DNA of 12,857 nt, taken from contig DUEF01000392.1 of the NCBI GenBank assembly GCA_011176555.1, forward strand, positions 1 through 12,857. Reading direction: 5' to 3'. Both the position numbers and the translations under genes were made by a program. Positions 1 to 5,460 of the stretch are shown here, one piece after another (within the stretch, counting starts at the first letter, position 1; each line of letters opens with the position of its first letter). The DNA is from Caldilineae bacterium. GTDB lineage: Bacteria > Chloroflexota > Anaerolineae > J102. The notes under the pieces are model-generated. The model was not told where the DNA came from and did not search any database. It was given only the letters and a program-made list of their open reading frames with translations.

Positions 1-2
1 CT

Positions 3-854
3 CTGGCGGTCGTGCCGTTGTTCATCCACGGCCAATTGATCGGCTCTCTCAATTTGACGTCAGACCAGGTGGATGCTTTTCAGGAAAACCACCTGGAAAT
101 TGCCCGAGAGGTGGCTGACAGGCTTGCGATCGCCATGCAAAACGCCCACTTGCTCACCGAACTAAATGTGGCCAACGAACGGTTGCGAGGGCTATCACAT
201 CGCCTGGTGCGGGTGCAAGAAGAAGAGCGACGCAACATTGCCCGCGAACTCCACGATGAAATCGGTCAATCCCTGACAGCCCTGAACCTATCGCTGCAAC
301 TTGCCACACACGCCCCCGCCGATCAGGTGGTTGCTCGGTTGGAAGAAGCGCAGGAAATGATCGCTGATTTGATGCGCCGCACGCGCGAACTCTCATCTGT
401 GCTGCGACCAGCCATGTTGGACGATCTCGGTCTGCTATCCTCATTGGAATGGTTTTTCAAGCGATACACGCGTCAAATGCAGATCGAGGTGGCATTCACA
501 CACCACGGACTAGAGGAGCAATATGGCGAGGAAATCGATATCACTGTATTTCGTATCGTTCAAGAGGCGCTCACCAATGTCGCCCGTCATGCTCAGACGA
601 ACAAGGTCAGCGTGAGTCTTTGGCAGAGCGAAGGCAACATTCGCCTACTCATTCATGACGAAGGCGTCGGCTTTGATGTCGAACAGTCGCTGCATCGATA
701 CCTGAGTAGCGGTCTGTCGGGCATGATCGAGCGCGTCGAAGCGCTTTCCGGAGTAATCGTCATCACCTCAAAATCTGGCGCAGGTACACACATCGAAGTG
801 CATCTTCCCCTCGACGAAATGTCATATTCCTCGCAGGAGAATGACGTCTCATGA
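3..854 (+). CDS. GAF-domain sensor histidine kinase, NarL-type (HisKA_3), 5'-truncated by window edge
   Basis: This is the cytoplasmic output half of a two-component sensor kinase. It should autophosphorylate on His and pass the phosphate to the regulator encoded next. The reading frame is open to the left edge and already inside a domain, so the true start lies outside; the GTG at 12 is internal. Numbering from that GTG, residues 1-45 look like the end of a GAF domain (PLFIHGQLIGSLNL). An EEERRNIARELHDEIGQ H-box follows, with the phospho-accepting His81 (HisKA_3). The HATPase_c part has an N-box (QEALTNVARHA, Asn189), a G1 box (DEGVGFD, Asp216) and a G2 region (GLSGMIERVEALSG). No membrane segment is visible in this part. 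The stop overlaps the regulator start by 4 bp (ATGA), so the two are translationally coupled. The ligand cannot be told from this fragment. Confidence 0.93.
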   Translation: MAVVPLFIHGQLIGSLNLTSDQVDAFQENHLEIAREVADRLAIAMQNAHLLTELNVANERLRGLSHRLVRVQEEERRNIARELHDEIGQSLTALNLSLQLATHAPADQVVARLEEAQEMIADLMRRTRELSSVLRPAMLDDLGLLSSLEWFFKRYTRQMQIEVAFTHHGLEEQYGEEIDITVFRIVQEALTNVARHAQTNKVSVSLWQSEGNIRLLIHDEGVGFDVEQSLHRYLSSGLSGMIERVEALSGVIVITSKSGAGTHIEVHLPLDEMSYSSQENDVS

Positions 855-1522
855 TCAGGATTTTTTTAGCCGACGATCACGATATCGTTAGACATGGTCT
901 TATCTCATTGTTCGATGCCCAAGCAGACATGCACGTCGTGGGCGAAACCCGGTATGGCCAACAGGTGTTGCGTCGGTTGCGACAACTAAAACCAGATGTC
1001 TTGGTGCTCGATCTGAAGATGCCGGATCTGCCCGGTTTGGAGCTGATTCGTCAGGTGCGGGAGATATTTTCGCCGATCAAGATCATCGTCTACTCTATGT
1101 ATTCGGAAACGCCATACGTAGCGCGGGCGTTACGGGCTGGCGCCTGCGGTTATGTGACCAAGGATGTCTCCCCTTCAGAATTGGTGCGAGCCGTCCGCAC
1201 CGCCATCGACGGACAGCAAACGATTGTTGGTGGAGATCTCGATCAAGAATCTATTTTGGAGGATATTCGTTGTACCGAAGCCCCGCAGTCTCCCGCTACG
1301 CTTACGCCCCGCCAGCGAGAAACCGCGATTTATTGGGCGCTTGGCCACACCACGATTGAAATCGCCCAGGCCATGCACGTGCAACCGCGTACCGTCGAAA
1401 AACACAAAGAGCATATCCGGAAACGTCTGGGCCTCCGCACTCAGGTCGAAGTGTTGCAATATGCTATGAGAGAGGGGTTGGTGATCATCGTCCCAGAAAA
1501 TGGACTCCCCGAGGTGGACTGA
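851..1522 (+). CDS. NarL/FixJ-family response regulator (REC + LuxR-type HTH)
   Basis: This is a DNA-binding transcription regulator and the probable phosphorylation target of the kinase it overlaps. The 223 residues are the usual NarL/FixJ length. The receiver domain (about 1-120) shows the acidic pair Asp8/Asp9, the phospho-acceptor Asp54 (VLVLDLKMPD), the switch Ser82 and the conserved Lys104 (GYVTKD). A linker of about 30 residues leads to a LuxR-type HTH (about 151-212: LTPRQRETAIYWALGHT, then VQPRTVEKHKEHIRKRLGL as the recognition-helix part). The ATG at 851 is preceded by AGGAG at 835-839, a rather long 11-nt spacing. The start also fits the 4-bp overlap and the MIRIFLADDH start typical of the family. 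Targets are unknown; the TACG-rich stretch just downstream is a candidate binding region. Confidence 0.95.
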   Translation: MIRIFLADDHDIVRHGLISLFDAQADMHVVGETRYGQQVLRRLRQLKPDVLVLDLKMPDLPGLELIRQVREIFSPIKIIVYSMYSETPYVARALRAGACGYVTKDVSPSELVRAVRTAIDGQQTIVGGDLDQESILEDIRCTEAPQSPATLTPRQRETAIYWALGHTTIEIAQAMHVQPRTVEKHKEHIRKRLGLRTQVEVLQYAMREGLVIIVPENGLPEVD

Positions 1523-1570
1523 TGCCGACCGTGCCTTGTCGTTCACCAAGCCGTTGCGAACCTCTGAAAA

Positions 1571-1610
1571 TACTACGGAAGATCAACTAAATTACGTAGT
1601 TTTACGTATG
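1571..1610. promoter_or_regulatory. Candidate operator: paired TACGTA palindromes
   Basis: Two identical TACGTA palindromes start at 1593 and 1603, one DNA helical turn apart. A third half-site, TACG at 1574-1577, lies upstream and forms ACTACG...CGTAGT with the first palindrome. NarL-class regulators bind short TAC-containing heptamers, and the gene just upstream encodes such a regulator, so autoregulatory binding is plausible. This is inference; no well-placed promoter was found beside it. Confidence 0.3.
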
Positions 1611-1659
1611 GACAAACGGTCTTCCTTACGATATTCTGAATGTACGAACTACCGCGTTG

Positions 1660-1687
1660 GCATACTCTCTGGCGAGAGAGGGTATGC
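1660..1687 (+). other. Imperfect hairpin in the regulator 3' region
   Basis: Arms GCATAC and GTATGC plus an inner stem TCTCT/AGAGA enclose the loop GGCG; two extra G residues bulge from the right arm. There is no T-tract after it, so it is not a rho-independent terminator by itself. It may be an element of a structured transcript or simply a 3'-end stabiliser. Confidence 0.35.
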
Positions 1688-1750
1688 TACGTCAGGCGAG
1701 TAGGGAGGGTAGGTCGTTCGTGCGCAACGGTGAGTTGCAATTATGGGAGG

Positions 1751-1787
1751 GGGTGAGGCCGCAGCGGCCTCACCCTCGTTTGTTGTC
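1751..1787 (+). terminator. Rho-independent terminator downstream of the response regulator
   Basis: A perfect 11-bp GC-rich stem (GGGTGAGGCCG / CGGCCTCACCC) with loop CAG spans 1751-1775. It is followed by the T-rich tail TCGTTTGTTGTC on the plus strand. It lies between the regulator (plus) and the aminotransferase stop at 1802 (minus). The tail favours rightward termination; the stem could also slow transcription coming from the minus strand. Confidence 0.75.
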
Positions 1788-1801
1788 GCTGCGGATATGG
1801 G

Positions 1802-2971
1802 TCATTCCCCACCGGCCAACACAGCTTGCGCTGCCGCCAGAGCGATTCCAGGCTCCGCGGCATAGCCAGACTGGCGCAAACTCGTCTCCACTGCGCCCAA
1901 AGTGGCCAGGATGTCGTTTGCGCTGACGGCTCCCATGTGTCCGATGCGGAAATACTCTGTTTTGATTGCTGGATAGAGCCCGCCGGCCAGGATAGCGCCA
2001 TGCGCTCGCACTCGACCCAGTAAACTGCCGTCCACGCCATCAGGATAGCGCGGGCAGGTGAGCGTATGGGCGGCGTGAGCGGCGTCGGTGGGAACCTGCC
2101 CCAGACCCAGCGCGGAAACGCCCGCCTTGACCGCATCACCGATCAGACGATGGCGGGCGAAGACGGCGTCCATGCCTTCAGCGAGGATCTGTTGGAGACT
2201 GACAGAAAGGGCGAGCACCAGATTGACGGCCGGGGTGGCGAAGTAGGAGGGGCGCAGACCTTCGTAGGATTCCATGATTGGTAGCCAGGAGCTCCAATCG
2301 CTATAATAGCTCCCGACCGGAGCGCTGCGACCCCTCCATTTTCTCATCCCGGCCGGAGAGACCACCAACAACGCCAAGCCCGGCGGGACGCCGATGGCCT
2401 TTTGTGAGGCCGTGAGATACACGTCTACGCCCCATGCTTGCTGACGCATTTCCTCGGCGGCGGCGGCGCAAACGCCATCGACGATAACGAGGGAGCCAGC
2501 GTCTTTAGCCACAGTGGTAATGCCCTGCACATCTGTGAGCACGCCAGTGGAGGTGTCGACATGGGTGATGGTGACGAGATCATAAGCGTTCTGCTGCAGT
2601 TGCGCTGCGACCTCGGTCGCGGATACGGTCTCGCCGGGCGGGACGCCGAGCAGGTCGACTTCAGCGCCATAGCGACGGCAGATATCAGCCATGCGCAGAC
2701 TGAAATAGCCCGTATCGATCACCAGCACGCGGTCGCCCGGCTCAACGAGATTGGCGACCGCGCTGTCCATGGCCAGTGTGCCGGATCCGGCCAGGACAAA
2801 AGGTTGGAAATCGTCACCCGCCAGAAAGACTGAGCGCAGATCCTTCAGCGCCTGGCCGAAGGCGGCGATGAAATCGGGATCGACGTGGCTGGCGGTGGGG
2901 CGCGCCATCGTCGCCATCACCTCATCGGTGAATTCGATAGGACCGGGAATCATGAGTAATGGTCGAGACAT
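1802..2971 (-). CDS. Alanine/serine-glyoxylate aminotransferase family protein (class V, PLP)
   Basis: This is a cytoplasmic PLP enzyme of the AGT/SGAT family. It transfers an amino group from alanine or serine to glyoxylate (or a related 2-oxo acid), in glycine/serine metabolism. The 389-residue product begins MSRPLLMIPGPIEF, the usual N-terminal motif. It has the AGSGTLAMD loop (61-69) for PLP phosphate, a HVDTSTGVLTD substrate-side segment (137-147), Asp165 (IVDGV) for the pyridine nitrogen, and the Schiff-base Lys191 in TASQKAIGVPPG. YFATPAV near the C-terminus also fits. The ATG at 2971 was chosen over one 26 codons upstream because homology starts here and GGAG lies 7 nt before it. It is monocistronic and divergent from the DksA-like gene. 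Exact substrate is not certain; a role in serine biosynthesis in place of SerC is possible. Confidence 0.88.
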   Translation of the reverse strand: MSRPLLMIPGPIEFTDEVMATMARPTASHVDPDFIAAFGQALKDLRSVFLAGDDFQPFVLAGSGTLAMDSAVANLVEPGDRVLVIDTGYFSLRMADICRRYGAEVDLLGVPPGETVSATEVAAQLQQNAYDLVTITHVDTSTGVLTDVQGITTVAKDAGSLVIVDGVCAAAAEEMRQQAWGVDVYLTASQKAIGVPPGLALLVVSPAGMRKWRGRSAPVGSYYSDWSSWLPIMESYEGLRPSYFATPAVNLVLALSVSLQQILAEGMDAVFARHRLIGDAVKAGVSALGLGQVPTDAAHAAHTLTCPRYPDGVDGSLLGRVRAHGAILAGGLYPAIKTEYFRIGHMGAVSANDILATLGAVETSLRQSGYAAEPGIALAAAQAVLAGGE

Positions 2972-3041
2972 GAGACAACTCCAGTGGGGCGGTTGAGAAA
3001 AGAAGATTTTGAAGTGCTGTGTCAGCCATGTTACAACTTGG

Positions 3042-3070
3042 TTGACCAAACGGCAATGTTATGGCATACT
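3042..3070 (+). promoter_or_regulatory. Candidate promoter of the DksA-like gene
   Basis: TTGACC (3042-3047, 5/6) and CATACT (3065-3070, 4/6) are separated by 17 bp. The predicted start is near 3077, with a leader of about 125 nt. The -35 box is overlapped by the palindrome TTGGT-TG-ACCAA (3038-3049). The promoter points straight at the opposing aminotransferase promoter. Confidence 0.45.
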
Positions 3071-3081
3071 AAACGCATTAC

Positions 3082-3097
3082 GTGGTCATTATACCAC
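3082..3097. promoter_or_regulatory. Candidate operator palindrome GTGGT-N6-ACCAC
   Basis: A perfect 5-bp inverted repeat brackets the -10 box of the minus-strand promoter and lies just past the predicted start of the plus-strand promoter. A protein bound here could block both. A related but shorter palindrome (TTGGT-TG-ACCAA, 3038-3049) sits on the other promoter. No regulator can be named. Confidence 0.35.
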
Positions 3098-3117
3098 CCC
3101 CTCGCGTGCTGGGTGAA
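3088..3117 (-). promoter_or_regulatory. Candidate promoter of the aminotransferase gene
   Basis: On the minus strand a perfect TATAAT (plus-strand ATTATA, 3088-3093) is preceded at 18 bp by TTCACC (plus-strand GGTGAA, 3112-3117; 4/6 to TTGACA). Transcription would begin near 3081 and give a leader of about 110 nt. The -10 box lies in the middle of the inverted repeat GTGGT-N6-ACCAC (3082-3097). Confidence 0.5.
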
Positions 3118-3150
3118 CAACAGGCTCCAATCGCGTCAACATCGACGAAA

Positions 3151-3180
3151 GCTTGCCGATCTCTGTGGTAAGCGGCAAGC
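3151..3180 (+). promoter_or_regulatory. Leader hairpin ahead of the DksA-like gene
   Basis: A perfect 8-bp inverted repeat, GCTTGCCG (3151-3158) and CGGCAAGC (3173-3180), with a 14-nt loop lies in the 5' leader. It ends 11 nt before the AAGG ribosome-binding site at 3192-3195. It has no T-tract, so a role in mRNA stability or translation is more likely than termination. Confidence 0.4.
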
Positions 3181-3202
3181 AGCTTTCCATCAAGGCTCTA
3201 TC

Positions 3203-3517
3203 ATGGCGACACCAAAGCGACGACTCAAAAAAGAATTGGAAAAGGCGGAAAAGGAACTTGCCCAAGTTCTCGCCCAGTTGGAGGAAAGACCTGATTTCGG
3301 ATTAGGAACCGGGAGTACGGGGGTGTTTTCGTGGGAGATGGCCCTGGCTCGTCGAGAACGCACCGAAGAGCATATCGCCATGATTCAGGCGGCGCTGGAA
3401 CGAGTGGATCGGGGAGAGTATGGCATCTGCCAAACTTGTGGAGCGAAGATCGATCCCGAACGACTGGAAATCGTTCCTTGCACCACCGAGTGCGCCGAAT
3501 GTGCACGAAAGGGTTAG
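3203..3517 (+). CDS. DksA/TraR-type C4 zinc-finger protein
   Basis: This is a small protein (104 residues) of the DksA/TraR superfamily. Members bind in the secondary channel of RNA polymerase and alter promoter response, often with ppGpp. Residues 5-28 form a highly charged helix and 42-70 a second one, together the likely coiled coil. The zinc finger is CQTCGAKIDPERLEIVP with Cys76, Cys79, Cys97 and Cys100, exactly CxxC-x17-CxxC as in DksA; Cys93 is an extra cysteine. A DxxDxA tip motif, which DksA needs for activity, is not visible between the helices (DFGLGTGSTGVFSWE instead). The polymerase effect may therefore differ or be absent. The ATG at 3203 was chosen because AAGG lies 7 nt before it and the upstream in-frame residues look non-coding. 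Confidence 0.85.
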   Translation: MATPKRRLKKELEKAEKELAQVLAQLEERPDFGLGTGSTGVFSWEMALARRERTEEHIAMIQAALERVDRGEYGICQTCGAKIDPERLEIVPCTTECAECARKG

Positions 3518-3587
3518 GAACAATGTGGGCTGGAAATCAGAGAATAGCAACTGTACAGATTTAGCAAGACCGTCTAAAAAGGAAGCA

Positions 3588-3627
3588 CGTCATTTCGACG
3601 ACCCCCGAGAGGATCCCCCGAATGACG
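3588..3627. repeat. REP-like extragenic palindrome (single copy seen)
   Basis: CGTCATT (3588-3594) pairs with AATGACG (3621-3627), extended by an inner CG/CG after a one-base bulge. The loop is C-rich and carries GAGAGGATC. Both its shape and its GTCATTTCGA...ATGAC ends recall a palindromic intergenic repeat that I remember from Bacteroidota and other environmental genomes. Only one copy lies in this window, so repeat status is unproven. It may equally serve as the terminator stem of the DksA-like gene. Confidence 0.4.
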
Positions 3628-3634
3628 CGTGTGT

Positions 3635-3663
3635 GCTACTATAGGGTAGCTGTTTTGCTTCGT
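3635..3663 (+). terminator. Weak terminator-like hairpin
   Basis: GCTAC (3635-3639) and GTAGC (3646-3650) form a short stem with a 6-nt loop. They are followed by TGTTTTGCTTCGT. The stem is only 5 bp, so this is a weak candidate for ending the DksA-like transcript, perhaps together with the larger palindrome just before it. Confidence 0.35.
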
Positions 3664-3727
3664 TTCGAAATGATGTTTTTCCCTTACCGTAACTGCGACT
3701 GCGCGCTTCGCGCGGCGTCCCAGCACC

Positions 3728-5164
3728 ATGGCAAATTTCCAACCTCATCCTGACGCAGCGCAGGATCTTTATCCCCACAAATGGTGGATTCTGGCAGCGA
3801 TCGGCGTTTCGCTGTTCATGAGTTCTATCGATGGAACCATCGTCAATGTCGCCCTGCCCACGCTGACCCGGTCTCTGGCAACCGACTTCGCCACCATTCA
3901 ATGGGTGGTGCTGTCCTATTTGCTGGGCTTGGCGGTGTTGATGTTGGGCATGGGACGACTGGGAGACATGATCGGCAAAAAAAGAGTTTTTTCGTTCGGA
4001 CTCGTCATTTTCGTGTTGAGCTCGATGTTGTGCGGACTGGCTCCTGGCGTCTACTGGCTCATTGGCTTTCGGTTTCTGCAATCGATTGGCGCAGGCATGA
4101 TGATGGCGTTGGGCGTCGCTATCGTCACTGAAACCTGGCCGGCCAGGGAACGGGGCATGGCCATCGGCATTTCGGGCGGCATCATCTCTTTAGGCATCGC
4201 TGCTGGACCGGCCTTGGGCGGCGTCATTCTGCACAACCTGAATTGGCGCTGGATATTTTTCGTCAATGTGCCGATTGGCGTTGTCGCCTTTGTGTTGGTG
4301 CGGCAATTCATCCCCGCGCTGGCGCCCAGACAGATGAATGAGCGTTTTGATTTCGCCGGCGCTTTCCTGGTGGGGCTGGGGTTGTTGGCGCTTTCCTTGT
4401 CGATGACCTTTGTACAGCGCTATGGTTTGGCCTCTCCGCAGGCGCTCGGTTTGTTCGGCCTCTCGGCGCTGTCGCTGATCGCATTCGTGTGGGTGGAGCG
4501 GAGGGTTCAATTCCCCATGATTGACCTCGCTCTGCTGGCCAATCCTGAAATGAGTTCAGGGCTGTTGGCGGGATTCCTAACATTTGTCTCCATCGCCGCC
4601 GTTGTTTTGATCCTACCCTTCTACCTGGAACTGGTAATGGGTCTGGACCAGCAGGAAGTGGGGATGCTGATGGCGGTTGTGCCGATTGTGTTGGGCATCC
4701 TCGGTCCCTTATCTGGAACGCTCTCCGACCGCGTGGGCACGCGTCCGGTGAGCATCGTCGGGTTGATCTTGCTGGTGGCGGGGTATTTCACACTGAGTCG
4801 ACTGACCACCCACAGCCAGCCATTGGATTTTGTCCTGGCGCTGCTGCCGGTGGGTATGGGCATGGGCATCTTTCAAACGCCCAATAATACATCTGTCATG
4901 AATGCTTCACCGCATTCGCGCCTGGGCATCGCCTCCGGCATGTTGAGCATGTCGCGCACCTTGGGACAGAGCACAGGCATTGCTCTGCTCAGCGCCTATT
5001 TCGCTGTTCGGCTCAACGTCTATGCCGGTAGCGTGATTGACATCAACGCCGCTCAACCGGTGGCCATCGTCAGCGCCATGCGTGATCAGTTTTACGTCAC
5101 CATGCTGCTCATCGCCGTCGGTTTGGTCGTGATTCTGGGGCAAGGGTGGCGAGAGCGGCGGTAG
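3728..5164 (+). CDS. MFS transporter, DHA2 (EmrB/QacA) drug-exporter family, 14 TM
   Basis: This is an inner-membrane proton-coupled exporter, most likely of hydrophobic or cationic drugs. The 478 residues and about 14 hydrophobic segments fit DHA2. TM1 carries the family motif DGTIVNVALPTL with Asp35. Motif A, GRLGDMIGKKR, is at 76-86, and motif B, RFLQSIGAG, with Arg115. The antiporter motif C (GGIISLGIAAGPALGG) is at 150-165. A degenerate motif A (GTLSDRVGTR) at 330-339 opens the second half. The ATG at 3728 is the first start in frame before homology, but no Shine-Dalgarno precedes it. A GCGCG-CTT-CGCGC hairpin (3701-3713) ends 14 nt upstream instead. It is flanked by non-coding DNA on both sides, so it is probably transcribed alone. 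The substrate is unknown. Confidence 0.92.
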   Translation: MANFQPHPDAAQDLYPHKWWILAAIGVSLFMSSIDGTIVNVALPTLTRSLATDFATIQWVVLSYLLGLAVLMLGMGRLGDMIGKKRVFSFGLVIFVLSSMLCGLAPGVYWLIGFRFLQSIGAGMMMALGVAIVTETWPARERGMAIGISGGIISLGIAAGPALGGVILHNLNWRWIFFVNVPIGVVAFVLVRQFIPALAPRQMNERFDFAGAFLVGLGLLALSLSMTFVQRYGLASPQALGLFGLSALSLIAFVWVERRVQFPMIDLALLANPEMSSGLLAGFLTFVSIAAVVLILPFYLELVMGLDQQEVGMLMAVVPIVLGILGPLSGTLSDRVGTRPVSIVGLILLVAGYFTLSRLTTHSQPLDFVLALLPVGMGMGIFQTPNNTSVMNASPHSRLGIASGMLSMSRTLGQSTGIALLSAYFAVRLNVYAGSVIDINAAQPVAIVSAMRDQFYVTMLLIAVGLVVILGQGWRERR

Positions 5165-5378
5165 TGTATTCTGTTTGACTGAACTATTGACACTTTCCGC
5201 GCCTGCGCTCCTTCCTGGCGCTTCATCATCTCTCCCTGCCCCGCACGATGCTCTCGCAAAGATCTCCTTGGTTTTGACACAGCCATCTAAAGACGTGTTA
5301 GGACACATGTGCTTGGTGGTGTATAATACTTTTCTGCGCGTCTACTACGCATTGAACCAAACACGCGGAGCTATTCAC

Positions 5379-5403
5379 AGGCGTTGCTCATGCAGCGCCT
5401 TTT
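5379..5403 (+). terminator. Leader hairpin with short T-tract (possible attenuator)
   Basis: AGGCGTTGC (5379-5387) and GCAGCGCCT (5392-5400) form a 9-bp stem with one G-U pair and a TCAT loop. TTT follows before a C. The tail is short, so termination would be partial. It lies about 45 nt after the predicted transcription start and well before the first ABC gene, the position expected of an attenuator. Confidence 0.35.
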
Positions 5404-5419
5404 CAGCGCCCGTTTTCTT

Positions 5420-5441
5420 CCATTTGCGTTTTCGCAGATGG
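5420..5441 (+). other. Second leader hairpin before the ABC operon
   Basis: CCATTTGCG (5420-5428) and CGCAGATGG (5433-5441) pair over 9 bp with one G-U pair around a TTTT loop. It ends 19 nt before the GTG start. No T-tract follows, so it may act on translation, mRNA stability or as a partner of the first hairpin. Confidence 0.4.
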
Positions 5442-5460
5442 CGCACAAGCACCTCAAATC

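Larger units (their letters stand above)
1523..1801. other. Structured intergenic region between convergent genes
   Basis: No convincing coding frame lies here. It contains a cluster of TACG tetramers, including two TACGTA palindromes exactly 10 bp apart (1593-1598 and 1603-1608). It also holds two small hairpins (1660-1687 and 1724-1738) and a strong terminator stem at 1751-1775. It may be the 3' untranslated region of the regulator, a regulator-binding region, or a small structured RNA. The sequence alone does not decide. Confidence 0.5.
5165..5460 (+). promoter_or_regulatory. Promoter and structured leader of the ABC-MFS-SLC13 operon
   Basis: This 296-bp gap has no convincing full gene. 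A perfect TATAAT at 5322-5327 is the likely -10 box; the best -35 at 18 bp, TTAGGA (5298-5303), is weak. A perfect TTGACA at 5274-5279 is too far away (42 bp) to pair with it. The predicted start near 5334 gives a leader of about 127 nt with two hairpins: 5379-5400 and 5420-5441. An in-frame stop at 5353 and the lack of ATG/GTG/TTG until 5461 fix the earliest start of the ABC gene. Confidence 0.5.

Noticed and set aside
1657..1926. 89-residue plus-strand frame spanning the terminator and the aminotransferase 3' end
   Set aside because: It contains the terminator stem and translates the antisense of a conserved enzyme; no family resemblance.
2984..3202. N-terminal extension of the DksA-like frame to ATG 2984
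   Set aside because: The extension runs through both candidate promoters and the leader hairpin, is not DksA-like, and a better start with AAGG exists at 3203.
3590..4081. 163-residue open frame on the minus strand covering the start of the DHA2 gene
   Set aside because: Composition is Gln/His/Arg-rich and it runs through the palindromic repeat and MFS motifs of the other strand.
5274..5302. Perfect TTGACA at 5274 as the -35 box of the ABC operon
   Set aside because: The perfect TATAAT is 42 bp away and at normal spacing only poor -10 matches (TGTTAG) are found; kept only as a remark.
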